Shown here: piece after piece, positions 44,699 through 56,380 of the stretch | Position numbering within the stretch: the stretch's first letter is position 1 | Layout of the letters: every line of letters begins with the position of its first letter | Assembly: GCF_030445035.2 (NCBI RefSeq) | Contig: NC_080698.1 | Coordinates: 26,381,294 to 26,445,293, forward strand | Origin: Dasypus novemcinctus | Lineage: Eukaryota > Chordata > Mammalia > Cingulata > Dasypodidae | Direction: 5' to 3' | Length of the DNA stretch: 64,000 nt | The notes under the pieces: model-generated | The model's database searches: none | Told to the model about the DNA's origin: nothing | What the model saw: the letters and a program-made list of their open reading frames with translations, nothing else | Made by a program: the position numbers and the translations under genes

Positions 44699-45359
44699 TT
44701 ATTATTGCATTTATACTATCCAAAAGGAAGAATTTAACAAGTAATTTATCTTTTCCCTTACCTCAGCGCTACAGGCACTTAATTCATCCTGTACTCTGAA
44801 GCAGTTTCCTGCTCTTATGTCAGCAAATACGTGTGGCATCCAGACACAGTCCCCTTTTATTTCAAGGACCTCAGCCAGGAGATGAGGTGAAGCTGTTCTC
44901 TGGGGCCAGAAAGCGCTAGGCATGGAAGTGGATTTTAGGGTTACAATTCTTCCTGTGCCAGAGTTGAGAACTGGCTCATGAGTGACAGATGTGCCCATGT
45001 GCACTTTAATAAGTTATTAGTGGACGTGGATGTGTTTGTGATATATGGGGCTGCTTAAAGCGCAGGGCTAGGCCTGGGGGCTTCTCTTGCCCAGGTCTAA
45101 GGGAGAAATGGCATCTGAGAATATGAATGTCAGAACAAATTCTTTGCTCAAAAATATCTGCTTGATGAAGAATGAGATATTTAAAAAGTAACTTCCTACA
45201 AAAATACTTATAATTACAAAGAGGGAAAAAGAAACTTTATGGTGGTGAAACTTAGAAGACATCAACTCAATGAACTGATCAATGTAAAAACAAGTTATAA
45301 TAAGAAGTAATAAGGAAGACACAGCATTACTCTGTGACAGTCCTGACAATGATACATAA
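44699..45359. other. Unique-looking non-coding sequence
   Basis: No repeat family, exon or RNA gene recognised. Short minus frames of 93 and 97 codons show no domain. Confidence 0.45.
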
Positions 45360-45740
45360 AGTAAATAAAATCAAGAAGAAACATCAGACAAACCCAAATT
45401 GAGAGAAAATTTGTAAAATAATTAGCCTGTAATATTCAAGAGTGTCAAGGTCATGAAAGCTAAGAAAGGACTGGGAATTGTTCCAGATTGAAGGAGATTA
45501 GGGAAATGATAACCAAATGTAACATGTAGTCCAGCATTGGGTCATTTTGCTAGAAAGGACATTATTGGAACAACTGGAGAAACTTGAATAGGGTCTGCAT
45601 ATTATATCGTCATTTTTTAAAGTTAATTTCCTAATGCCGTTGGTTGTGTTGTAGTTATATAGGAGAATGTCTGTTTAGATCAAATACACTGTAAAGTACT
45701 TGGAGTTAATTGAGAATTATGTCTTGTAGAACTAAAATGG
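45360..45740 (+). repeat. Unnamed old interspersed repeat
   Basis: The block GAAAGGACATTATTGGAACAAC, TTGAATAGGGTCTGCATATTATATCG and GTAGTTATATAGGAGAATGTC follows a very common old mammalian repeat. I cannot name it with confidence. Confidence 0.45.
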
Positions 45741-46334
45741 GTCAAGTGCATATCTATAAACCAATCTCAGTATCTAGGGGACAGGTTAGTCTAACTGTTA
45801 TGTCTACCATTGACTAAACTGTTCCTTCACAGGGAAAAAAAAAAGTTTTGTTTTCAGAAGTAACAGGAGGACATAGTGCCAGGCAAACAAAAACAGCAGA
45901 TGTGGTAGATTTTGTAGATTGGTTCACACCTCTCCATTCCAACCCCCTATAGCATGTCCTGCTGGATATTAGAGGTTGGAAAGCTAAAAAAGTATACATC
46001 TCAGACTCTGTTACGGCTCAGGCTCTGTGCCTGGCATAGCTTCCACCAGTATACATACTCATACAAAATAAGCAACTTCTGTTGTTTATTCTGGCAGGTG
46101 CATTCATGGAAGCACTTGCTGAGATCTCTATAGACAGTCCCCAGCTTCAAGGGTAGCAAGAAATAGAGTGCAGGGCATCTACTTCACTGGCGCAGCTCAT
46201 GGCTGAGGCTATGTGGTCTTGAAGCCAACAGTTTTAACGTGGCTGCCTAATCACTGCAGAGGTCAGCAGCACCTTTGGCTAACCAGTTCTGCAATACAGG
46301 TTTGGAGACAGTCCCATGAAGTTCCTTCAGTCCT
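45741..46334. other. Unassigned sequence, possibly old repeat
   Basis: 45895-46110 resembles the tail style of other old repeats here but is not diagnostic. No exon or RNA gene recognised. Confidence 0.35.
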
Positions 46335-46348
46335 TCCAGTGATTTTTT

Positions 46349-46764
46349 TTTAATTCATTTTTAAAAAATATTACATTCAAAAATTATGAGGTCCCCATTC
46401 ACCCCCACCGCCCCCACCCCACCACTCCCCCCACAGATACACTCTCCCCCATCATCATGACACATCCATTGCATTTGGTGAGTACATCTCTGGGCATCAC
46501 TGCACCTCATGGTCAATGGTCCTCATCATAGCCCATACTCTCCCACGTTCCATCCAGTGGGCCATGGGAAGATCTACAATGTCCGGTAATTGTCCCTACA
46601 GCACCACCCAGGACAACTTCAAGTCCCGAAAATGCCTCCACATCTCATCTCTTCCTCCCATTCCCCGCACCCAGCAGCCACCAGGGCCACTTTTTCCACA
46701 CCAATGCCATGTTTTCTCAATTATTAACCACAATAGTTCATGAATAGAATATCAGTAAGTCCAC
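46349..46764 (-). mobile_element. Young L1 3'UTR insertion with exact ends
   Basis: T-run, ATATTACATTCAAAAATTATG, GAGGTCCCCATTCACCC, a C-rich tract, then the sequence shared with 1-306 and 16021-16267, ending at GAATATCAGTAAGTCCAC. TCCAGTGATTTTTT at 46335-46348 and 46765-46778 is the target duplication. 416 bp, no coding part. Confidence 0.93.
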
Positions 46765-46778
46765 TCCAGTGATTTTTT

Positions 46779-47499
46779 AAGCCTCTAAGTCTCTGTGTAT
46801 CTAATCCCTTTCTGCTTAAATAATATTACCTGCAAATGAACCCTGACTAATAAAGTTATCCACTACAATTTCTGAGCAATGCTCTGCAAATAAAAACTTT
46901 CTTCTGAATTCTTTCCTTAAATGTTAATATCACAGAACTGGACTGAGTGGAGTTGTTCTACACCCTCCATGAACTCAGCCCATCACCGATGGACCCCAGC
47001 AGTGTTTAGAGACATTTTCTATTCTCTTATCATCTGTATATCATTAGCTCTTAAACTTATCTGTTAAGATCTTAATTTGAATTATTGTTTTCAATCCTCA
47101 GTGTCTATTTGGTTCTTTTGAAAATGCATTGTCATTTTTCCAGTATCCTGAAAATAGATTTATTTTTCAAAGCATAGTTATTTAAAAGTGTGTTCACTCT
47201 TTTCAGCACCTGGGTAGGGCTTATCCCTATCATCTTTTGCTCTATCTGTACTCAATCATGTTGTCTAGTCTTCATGCCTGCCTGGTCATTTATGAATGAT
47301 GTGGCTATAAATATATTTGAAAAAGTGTTTGTGGAAATAATTTGAGAACTAGAATCATGTTACCTTCTGATGTACTATAAGAAAATTATTAAGAATTGTG
47401 AATTCATAAGCTTTCTAATCAATAGTGTCTGCTGTTTTTGCCTAGAAATGTGAATGATTAACTTGTCCATTGTTCTTTGGAATGTTGTAATGCTGCTAT
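46779..47499. other. Unique-looking non-coding sequence
   Basis: AT-rich. No repeat family, exon or RNA gene recognised. Confidence 0.45.
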
Positions 47500-48060
47500 G
47501 CAGGCAACCCCCTCACCTAGTAACCAAAAAACAAGTGTTTAAAAAGAACAAGTCACCAGATGTGGCATTTGCATGTCCTGTTTGTATCCCCTGTAAAATT
47601 AAAAGCTGAAAGACTTCATGTTCCTGTTCAGGGTCCCATGTATAGAACACTTTGGCACACGTTGTCCCTCTCAGGGGAACTGGCCATTCTCCTGGAGACA
47701 GGCATTGTTGTTCCAGGGGGAGTTGATAAATCACCAGTTGCTTGACCACCCTGAGATCATAGATTTGGTCTCATAAAAGTGGGACTCCTTTTGGCTGCTG
47801 GCTGAAGTCTCACCCAGGAGGGGATGCTCTGCCTGAGACCATTTTTCCTGTTGGGACTCTGACTGGCTGCCAAAGGGACTTCCCAGCCTTGGAAAAGATC
47901 AGATGTTCTGTTTTCCCCAATTTGTTGAGTGTGTGTATATACTTTCATTCTTTCCTATATCTCTAATTAATTATTTTCTACTGTGATTACCCATTTATTA
48001 TAATCATTTGATATAATCTGAAATGCATTTAATTGAATAAAGATGCCTTTGCATTAGCAT
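47500..48060 (+). repeat. Possible ancient LTR, sense
   Basis: The layout is LTR-like: a GC-richer segment, TCATAAAAGTGGG near 47773 as a TATA-like box, a R/U5-like region with GTTGGGACTCTGACTGGCTGCC, and AATAAAG at 48038. I found no target duplication or second copy, and the edges are guesses. Alternatives: another old mammalian repeat, or unique DNA. Confidence 0.35.
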
Positions 48061-48064
48061 TTAG

Positions 48065-49880
48065 AGTTTCTGCCTCTTTATTTAGCAGAACATCTTCCTC
48101 CAAAGAGGATTTTTCATGTACTTTTATCAGGTGAGTAGAGTCGTGATACATCTAGTATGTATCCAATGTATCCAATTTCAGGGACCACCCAGATAACTGA
48201 AAGATGGGCTGCAGTTGCTAGACAGCAGCTTTTACTTCAGGCTCACCATCTCCCATTCTAGAGAGTAGAGCTTTATGGTCCCAATCCAAAGGATAGGATC
48301 TTTATTAGAATCTCCACCCTTAGTGGGTCCTGAACTTTTGGCCCCCTCACCCCATGAAGTTGTCAGGAGCAAGACTCAGTCTTCCACCTGCCTCTTCCTG
48401 AATCAGCAAGTGCAACGAGAGGAAAAGTGGCCAAAAATGCTGGATTCACCTCTCTGGATTCTTTCCATCAGCTGTACCTTAGCCCAGTGACTCCTCATTA
48501 CTTTGTTAGCCCACTAAACCTGTAAAAAAGATTTATGTAGTTCAGCTTTTCTGGTTGTCATCAGCGGGAGGATAATTCCAGACTACAGAGTTGCCATAAC
48601 CCAGGAGCATTTTACCTTCCTAGAAACCAGAGACAGCTCAGAAGTCAGCTTTTCAAACCCAATCTAACCCAGATTATTCAAAGTTTCCACAGAAAGTTAG
48701 GAACTTGTATAGAATGTTCCAACTATGGTATCCACAGTGGTTGAAAGTCAGCCTGGGTACACTCCTGAGATGACCCAACCATTTTGAAGAACTTAATGGC
48801 CAAGCACCTTTGTCTTCCTTTCAATAGCGATTGAAAACTCTCTCATCACGAAGCACTCCTTTCATGATGAGACAGTTCTCACGCGTGAGGCAGCTGCTAG
48901 GAACGGCCTCATTACCGACAACTGCTGCTTTCTCCTCGCTCCTAACAAGCCAAGAGATTCCGGAATGATTCTCCCAGGAAGCTTTTTGTGTCTTATTTCA
49001 TTTTGAGTGGTCAGGGCAGAAAAGACTTGTTTTTGGTGGAAACAATGTCCTCTCAGTGAATAAAAATAAAAGTAAAAACTCAAATGTGTTTTGCAGAGAA
49101 TAAAGAAAAATTTTAATATAAGAAACTTTATTATCCTTTGTATTTTTTGCTTTGATATTTTGAAAGAAACATTCCTCTAGAGGAACTTCTACTTACTTTA
49201 AATATTCATTGAAAGTCAGACCTGGTCTAAGCCTGGATCTCTTGATAGCCACTTGAGAAGTTATTTACTCCTTTCACGATGCTGAGGGAAGACAATCAGA
49301 GTTTAAAGCCATTCAGACAGTGAAAAAACATGAAATAGCACAAAAGGAAGCCCCAGAATTTCTGGTTTTGCTTTAATGGGCAAAATACTGTGTTCTACAA
49401 GAAATAGTATCCCTCAAGGCTGTTCCTCTGGTAGACTCATTATTGCTAAGAAATCAGAGAGAGTGGTTCCTATGAGATGCTAAGGGCTGCAGTGTTGATT
49501 GTGTTTATTAAGCACCCAAGGATAAAATATTGGTTGTGATGTTTCAGAATTCACACAAAATGATCCATGGAAGGCAATTACTTTTAACAAGTTGGGGGAG
49601 GGCTAGGGAGGCTGGTCATCAGAATTGCAGAGAAAAAGGAGAGTTATTATTTGTTTTTAGTGAGAGACCTTGCAAATTATTGACAAGGAGGTGATAAACA
49701 GAGCAAGGAGACAGAGTCGAAGGACTGGCAAATTAAAAGTCATATAAAATGAATGTCAGAGAACATAAAAATCCAGGACTTTGAAGGTTAATTTTTCCAA
49801 ATGGATGTCTGTTACAGAAAAAAAAAAAATTCATTTTCCCCCACAAAAGTAGAAGAAAGGTGAGTTCTACACCGAGCACT
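48065..49880. other. Unique-looking non-coding sequence
   Basis: Long stretch without a recognised repeat. 48840-48965 is richer in CpG than its surroundings and holds the 10-bp palindrome TCACGCGTGA at 48879-48888. No exon recognised. Confidence 0.5.
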
Positions 49881-49884
49881 TATT

Positions 49885-50045
49885 AGTTGTATAAGTTTGG
49901 GCACATTGTGCAGTCTTTCTAAACCTGTTTGCTCTTCTCTAAAATGGAGTTAGCTGTGGTTGCCGTCCGCACAGAGCAGTTGCATATAAAGAGCTCAGCA
50001 CGCTCCTTGGTGACAATTGATATCAACCATTATTGTTGATATCAG
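49885..50045 (+). mobile_element. MIR SINE fragment, sense
   Basis: TTATTAGTTGTATAAGTTTGG, CTAAACCTGTTTGCTCTTCTC, TAAAATGGAG and AAGAGCTCAGCACGCTCC follow MIR in order. Confidence 0.62.
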
Positions 50046-50429
50046 ATTATTATGAAGTTTGCTTGCCATGAAATCCAAAGTGCAAATGACAAAATGAAGT
50101 GACCCCTGGACAAACTTCTATCAGCCAAGGAGAAATGGGAGTACAACGTTCTAAATGCATTTGAGGGCAGTATGGTAAAACATCTTTACATCAGCAGCCA
50201 CTACTTCAGAACCAGTGATGTTAAGGAAAATGCCTTGCTGACATTTCCCTTTGAACCGCTTTTTCTAAAAGGTTTATTTAAGCAAATAAAAGAGGGAAAG
50301 CCAGATTACAGGGGCTGAACAGCATTGACTTCAACAGACTTCAGGATTGATGTTCCTGGATTCAGTGCACAAAGGTGACTGTGCTCTCAGACTTGCTGGA
50401 GAGAATAAACTATATTAAACTACTTGGTA
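50046..50429. other. Unique-looking non-coding sequence
   Basis: No repeat family, exon or RNA gene recognised. Confidence 0.4.
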
Positions 50430-50955
50430 GGATCTCTTTGTACAGCAACTCTGGGTTCTCCCATTTCTCTTACACATTGAACTTAAGAACCTTGGTGAAG
50501 TCCTCTGTGGCCACTCACCTTTTATGGCAGGACTTCAGCTTGATTTGGCTTAAGCAGAAAAGGGTATTATTGCACATGGAACTGAAAAAACAAAGGGGTG
50601 TATGGGCTTCAGCACAGTGGCATCCAGCTACTCAGATGATATCCATCAGGGATCTGCTTTCTGTCATGTCTCAACTCTGTTTTCTGAGATGGTGGCTAGC
50701 TTTCCTTATGATAGCAAGTAGGCCACCAGATGTGATCTGCTTAGCAACCCCTGCAGAGAGAAAGAGTTCCTTTTCCCAATTCTTCCATCACGTTTTAGAC
50801 CTGAGTTTTATTGGATTGACTTGGGTTTTGTGCCCATCACTGAACCAGTCACTATGCTAAAGGAGCAGAGCACACATCTTAGCTTGAATTACATGCCCAT
50901 CCTGATAACAGGAAGTGGCAGTCAGCCACAACCAAACTATCAGTCTGACAGTGGG
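50430..50955 (+). repeat. Unnamed old interspersed repeat, copy 2
   Basis: GGCTTAAGCAGAAAAGGGTATTATTG, TGGAACTGAAAAAACAAAGGGG, TCTGATCTGCTTAGCAACCCC-like and GTGCCCATCACTGAACCAGTCAC occur in the order of a dispersed mammalian repeat, shared in part with 17.8, 54.6 and 57.0 kb. A 161-codon open frame (50375-50860) lies across it. It has no recognisable domain and the repeat origin explains its presence, so I do not call a gene. Confidence 0.5.
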
Positions 50956-51114
50956 GAATAAGGCACCCCAAAAGAAATGCATTCTGTTGGTAGAAGACAA
51001 AATAACAAAATAACAACTATTACACACACCAGGTCTTCTAGGTCTAGCCTCACCTTTTTCCATCCCTCTGGATACTTCCTCCCAGGGAAACCAAATGGAC
51101 ATGCCTCCTTACCT

Positions 51115-51412
51115 CCACCCTTCACAAGGGTAATCCTCACTCATCCTGCAAGATTCAGTCACTTAGTACTTTTGCCAAGAAGCCTTCCCTGACTACTCAC
51201 ATCATGACCAAGCCAGGCTGGATTAGGAGCCCCAATTATCCTTTGGTTTCCTTTGCATGTCTCTGTCACTGCTCTTACAAATTTATGTGATGTCTCTGCT
51301 CCTGGACTAAACTTTTTGAACACAGGGACTATCTAACTCAACTTTATATCCCCTGAAATTAGAAGTGTCTTGTATATAGTAGGCACTTAGTTAACCTTGA
51401 CTGAGTGAAAGA
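51115..51412 (+). mobile_element. L2 LINE 3' end, sense
   Basis: GCCAAGAAGCCTTCCCTGACTAC, TTGAACACAGGGACTATCTAAC, ATATAGTAGGCACTTAGTTAACC and TGACTGAGTGAAAG are the L2 3' end in order. Confidence 0.85.
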
Positions 51413-52210
51413 ACTGACAAAAGTAATTGCAACATAAGGTGGGATCCCAAACTTTTAAACATATATATGCATACATACAGGTGATAGTCAAAATAGTCAA
51501 CAACCTGTAAATTCACAGAACATGTGCTGGCAGTAGGGTTGAGGCAGAGACCCAGAGATTCCCACCAAGGGCCAAGTGGGATGGCCAGAGGGGCACTCAA
51601 TTGCTGCAGCTATTTACCAAATGCTATGGAAATATTTCAGTAGATTCATCAGCTGGTATAGTTGTACATTTGCTTACTTGGTGATTACCAGCAATAAATG
51701 TGTTTCTGTGCATTTATGTGTACAACTTATTTAACATGCACATGCAAGTATGAAATATATGTTTTCTGTTATTTGCCTTTTATACATTCTCTTATTCAAA
51801 ACCTTCTACCATTATCCAGGCAGATTTCTGGGTAATGTATCTTTGCCTGGAAAGATACAATAACTCCCTTTCCCATTATTATCTTCATCAAAGAAGCGTC
51901 CGCTCTCCTTCAGCTCTTAATGCAACAGCCTCAATAGATCCCTTGGAGATGACTCAAAGCTGATGCCAGTCTCAGTGGCGCTTGCTCCTCTTATACTCAT
52001 AGCTTTCCCCAAACCAGCATTCATCTCCCAAGAGGGTTCAAAACCCTCCTCTAAAAAGATGGAACAAACGTTAGGCGTCTTAAGTCATCTAATGGCAACT
52101 AGGGCTGGAGAAACATTCAGGAAAGCTAATTTTGCATTCACAAAGGAGGCAGCAGTGGTCAGGTCCTGCCAGTGGGTGAATTTACAACATATAATCCTTT
52201 CAGAATGAGA
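51413..52210. other. Unique-looking non-coding sequence
   Basis: No repeat family, exon or RNA gene recognised. Confidence 0.45.
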
Positions 52211-52233
52211 TATGCAAATTAAATCAATTAAAT
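52211..52233. promoter_or_regulatory. Octamer plus homeodomain-type site cluster
   Basis: TATGCAAATTAAATCAATTA contains a perfect POU octamer (ATGCAAAT, 52212-52219) overlapping AATTA and followed by CAATTA. Unique flanking sequence makes a conserved enhancer possible, but AT-rich motifs of this kind are frequent by chance. Confidence 0.25.
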
Positions 52234-52538
52234 GCTGCCTGTGCTTGGCCATTCTAATGTGCACACTCACTGCCACATTAATTGAAACAGAGCTCAAGGA
52301 GTCTTAAATTCTGGGTAATAAGTTCTGTCTGAGATACTCAACAGGCAATGCATTCATATTAGGGCTGAGTAGGAAGGGCTGATTCTAAATCATTTGACAA
52401 TCCAGCATTTCTGGGAGAGAATCTAGTCTTGTGGTGCTGATAACCAAAAAGGAACTCTGTTTTTCAATTCTATTGACAAGAGGCACAACTCACTCTGGAG
52501 AAGAGCTGTGTCTTATCTCTTTTCTTTTTCTTTTTCCC
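52234..52538. other. Unique-looking non-coding sequence
   Basis: No repeat family, exon or RNA gene recognised. Becomes pyrimidine-rich toward the T-run. Confidence 0.4.
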
Positions 52539-52564
52539 TTTTTTTTTTTTTTTTTTTTTTTTTT
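52539..52564. repeat. 26-bp poly-T run
   Basis: An uninterrupted T-run after a pyrimidine-rich lead-in (TTTTCTTTTTCTTTTTCCC). It could be the tail of an antisense retroposon, but no body is recognisable next to it. Confidence 0.95.
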
Positions 52565-52854
52565 GTTGACACCAAGCAGGCATGAGGAAGGGCAGTGATT
52601 GAGACCTTGGCTTAAGAAGAGATGAAGGGAAAGAAATTGAAGAGTAAAATTGGATCAATAGTTAGAAGTCACCCACAAGAAGGCTCTATCACATACCAGG
52701 ACCTTAAGACAGAAATGTGTGTCATCCTGGATACCTGTAGGTCTAATGATCCTTCCCCACCAGCCAATCCATCACTAAATCCTCTTTTTTGCTTCCTAAA
52801 TATTACCTTAATCCTGCAGGATCTCACAGCCTCCACTGACATCAACACCCTAGA

Positions 52855-53520
52855 CCGAGCTATTACCGCATCTCCCCTGGACTTTTGCAAATGCCTACTT
52901 ACTGGTTTTCCAGATTTTAGTTTGGTTTCCCCCCAGTCCATTCTCCCTGTAGAAGCCATAGTTGTATTTTATAAATAGAAATCTGATCATGTCACTCCTT
53001 ATCTTAAAGCCCCTCTTTGACTTCTGGTTGCATTTTTAACAAAATCTGTCACAGTCTAATTGAGCAAGCGTAATGGGCCTCTTCCTGCCTCTCTAACCAT
53101 GTCTGGGTGCCCACTCTCCCCCCCCACCCCGCCCCCCAGCCTACACTCTCCTCCTCACTCACTAATTCTAGCCACATTGGCTACCTTTCAGTCACTCAAA
53201 GATACAAAACTCTCTCCTCCCTCTGAGTATTTGCAATGCTGTTTCCTGTTCCTGGGACATTCTTTTCTACACACTCCCCTAGCCTCTTTATATGGCAGGT
53301 TCCTTCTTCTTTTATTTCCTTTAATAGAGAAGATCTAGGTTTACAGAGCAGTCACGCATAAAACAGAGGATTCTCATACAGCACCCAGCTGGCTCCTTCT
53401 GATCTTCCAGGTCTCATCCTAAACATCATCTCTTCAATAAAGCCCTTCAATAACCACCCTACACAAAGAACATTCCTACTCAAAAGCCCAACTTGTCTAC
53501 GCTGTGCAATACCACTTCCT
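52855..53520 (+). mobile_element. L2 LINE 3' part, sense
   Basis: CCTGGACTTTTGCAAATGCC, CAGTCCATTCTCCCTGTAGAAG, AAATCTGATCATGTCACTCC, AGTATTTGCAATGCTGTTTCC and CAGGTCTCATCCTAAACATC are in L2 order. Interrupted by a small insertion at about 53310-53390. The C-run near 53118-53142 is decay-prone sequence. Translation gives only fragments. Confidence 0.85.
53310..53392 (-). mobile_element. Short insertion inside L2, possibly an L1 tail
   Basis: TTTATTTCC...GGTTTACAGAGCAGTCACGC and GAGGATTCTCATACAGCACCC are not part of L2. GGTTCCTTCT (about 53299-53308) and GGCTCCTTCT (about 53391-53400) look like an imperfect target duplication. The body resembles antisense L1 3'UTR sequence with GGGATTCCCATA, as at 59.2 kb. 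Confidence 0.45.
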
Positions 53521-54600
53521 AAAAAAGAAAGTTTGATATCTTCTTCTAGCTTTCCTCTGTTTCTTCAGCTTTTTTCATGAGATCAAGAAGCAGAAACCCC
53601 AACTTTTACCCTGGCCATCTCAAGCCTATCAATGCTACTACAGTAGCAGGTAGACAGTAAATACTTGGATCTGTTCCTGCTGAGATCCATTTCCTCTATC
53701 AGCAGGCATGCTCCAAAAGGGATAGCATGTGGATGGCAGGGGACCCACTTGAAATGATTTGCCTTCAATCCAGTCAACAAGGTGAAGCAATTTAGCCTAA
53801 TATTTAACACCACTTACTTTGCTAAGTACATTCCAATGGAGTTTTAATGACCTAACCCAGGGAGCACTCTACATATAAGTTGATTGGTTGAGAACTTTGA
53901 TTTCCCTGCTGGAGACTCCACTATTAATACATGATTTATTGAGCCACTGATCAGAGATTTCAACACCCCAAATACACTGTCATTAATACGTAAGCTATCC
54001 TATCTCTCATCCTTCTGTTCCACTTCTTAGAATGACTTTGTGGGCTACTGCCTCTGGGTATCTGCTCCAAGAGCCACCAGAATCTCCAACTTATATCATG
54101 TTCTGCATATACTCTTCAGCTTTGACCTCTGGATTATCCACTGAGGACTTTATAGACTTGTCACCTTAGTCTTAATCAGCTCTGCATTTCTTAATCTTTC
54201 ACCTGTCTTAGCTCTGAAAATGTTCTTAATATGGCCAGTGACAGCTTCCCATTTTTCTCAGCTGATTAGCCTAACCCACTTAATCAGAGCCATCTTCTGC
54301 AAACACTCACTTTTGCAAATATGCTTGAGAATGTTATGTATAATGAAGGCTACCTCTCTACCAAATACAGTCCATCAAATGGTTCATTTTGTGCAGTTAC
54401 TTTTAAAAACAGAATCTTTAATTTTGGGTTACTTTTAACCTTATCTGGGGTTTAAAAGTGAAGTCTAGAGAAAAATAATAATCTATTATTACCACTGTCA
54501 TATCTTGTTCAAAGATATCTTCTCCATACTAATACTGCCATTGATAATAAGCACTATTCTAGAATTATCTTCCCCTCTTTCCTTTTTCTAATTTACCATT
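53521..54600. other. Unique-looking non-coding sequence
   Basis: No repeat family, exon or RNA gene recognised. Confidence 0.45.
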
Positions 54601-54604
54601 GTTC

Positions 54605-54850
54605 CCTTTATCAGCCAGGGTCCTGGCTTCAAGAAACTGAAACCAACTCTCAATGGCTGGAGATCAAATGAAACTTACTGGAAGGAAAACAGAGACTCAT
54701 AGACTCAACTGGATATTCAGGGCTAGAAAATGTAAGGAAGCCCAGGACACTGAGAAACTGGGCATCAGGAATATTTGGCCACTGACAATTGCCACAAATT
54801 TTAATAGGCCACCATGCCTACTGCTGCCACCACCACCATAAACAAATGCT
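54605..54850 (+). repeat. Unnamed old interspersed repeat, copy 3
   Basis: TATCAGCCAGGGTCCTGGCTTC, GAAACTGAAACCAACTCTCAATGG and TACTGGAAGG match the 5' part of the family seen at 50.4 and 57.0 kb. Confidence 0.45.
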
Positions 54851-55739
54851 ATTGGCCCCTTTAGTGTTGTGTCATTTGCTAAAAATTTAGAGTCCTTGGT
54901 GAGGGATTTGATGGGCAGAGCCTAGCTCATGAGTACACACCCTGCCTGCCAGGCAACAGGTGCTCACTCCGCCAGCTGCAGGGGATATTGCCTGCTGATA
55001 TCTCACAGATAGATCCCCCTCCAGGAATTGCCATCCGCTGAGGGGAGGTACCTCTACTGGAGGCAGCCTGCTTCCCAATGCCCGATTGATGCAGAGATGT
55101 AAAGGCCTGGCCCCTGTGCCTCAATTCAAGACATCTCTAAAGGGCCATCTTAGCCTCAAAGCTCCTTGTGGGATCAGCTGAGGTCTCTATGCAAACTGCA
55201 TTACAGTTCAACTCTCTCACTGCCCAGTCCTGCTTGCTTTGCTCCCTTACAGCTGTTCTTCCCAAGGGTACTCCCCACTGAACCACCTATAGGCAAATGT
55301 TAGCCTCAATCTATTTCCAGCCTGTGACAGTCCCTCTCAGTTTCCCAAAAAGAATGATACATAATAGGAGATTCTGCTGTAGTTAAGGCAGGGCTTGCCT
55401 ACTAGACAACCAAATAAAATGGCAAATGTCAGTTACATATCCAAACACTTTTCCATACCCGATTGGACACTGCCATTAACAATCAGTTTTCAATTTACAG
55501 TTCTATTTTTTAAAAAAACAAAAAACTTCCTAAAAGTTTCTATCAAGTCAGGTCAGTTTCCTTCCTTCCCTGTCATCCTCTCTTTTATATGAAAGAGAGA
55601 GAGAGAATACATGGTTTTACTTCTGTTTCTTCTCGAGCTCTTCTCCCTTCCTGAAATTCCTTCTCTCTCTGCCTGTAAAAATCCTCCCTTTTCTTACTTA
55701 TTAAACCAATCGCACATATTTGAAGAGCACTTGAATAGT
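54851..55739. other. Unique-looking non-coding sequence
   Basis: No repeat family recognised. Short (GA)n at 55595-55606. No exon or RNA gene. Confidence 0.45.
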
Positions 55740-55860
55740 TCAGAGTGCTTAAAATACTTCAACTGTTTTGATTTCACAAAATGCCATGAAGAAAGCAGAG
55801 CAGGTATGGTTATTCCTTTTTCACTGACAGGGAGACCTGTCTTGGAAGGTTAGACAATGC
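55740..55860 (-). mobile_element. Probable MIR fragment, antisense
   Basis: AGTGCTTAAAATACTTCAACTG, then GGTTATTCCTTTTTCACTGACAGGGAGAC, is MIR-like in reverse complement but weak. Confidence 0.35.
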
Positions 55861-56159
55861 ATTTGGATACATTCACACCCCCTCCATCATGTCCTTTGAG
55901 AAAATTCCAGCCTATGTTGACCCTTCTCTAATCCACTGCAGTGGTTATAGCTGGAAAACTAAACTTAGTTCATGGTGTCAGGTATGGTTCTCCTAGTATT
56001 TCTTGCATGGATGAGCTTTGTTGCTGTCCAACACTCCCATCTTCCAACCCACCTCTACTCTAGATAAAAGTAGAGCTAGGTAAAAGCCTCCCAATGGTCA
56101 GGGCTCCATCCCGACTCTGACCGTGAAGTCCATGTAAATGGTTACAGTGGTTATAATAG
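55861..56159. other. Unique-looking non-coding sequence
   Basis: No repeat family, exon or RNA gene recognised. Confidence 0.4.
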
Positions 56160-56380
56160 TAAAAGTTTAGAGTTCACGACCCAGGCCTGGCTTGGACACT
56201 TTTTTGCTGGTTGACCATGAACAAATTATTTAACCTTTCAGAGTCTCAGACTCCTCATATTCTTCCTCAACAAAAGGAGGAATAATGACTTTACAAAGTC
56301 AATATGAGGATTAAATAAAATGAGGCATTTAAAAAAACTTATATTATCTGTCACACAGTGGCCCCATAGTAAGGGATCAT
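56160..56380 (+). mobile_element. MIR SINE, sense
   Basis: AAAGTTTAGAGTTCACGACCC, TTGACCATGAACAAATTATTTAACC, TCTCAGACTCCTCATATTC and ATATGAGGATTAAATAAAATGAGGC follow MIR in order. Confidence 0.85.

Noticed and set aside
47200..47212. NRSF/RE1 left half-site (TTCAGCACC)
   Set aside because: The right half-site is absent at any usual spacing.
50375..50860. 161-codon open frame (+)
   Set aside because: It spans an old interspersed repeat also seen at 54.6 and 57.0 kb. No domain, signal or supporting splice sites.
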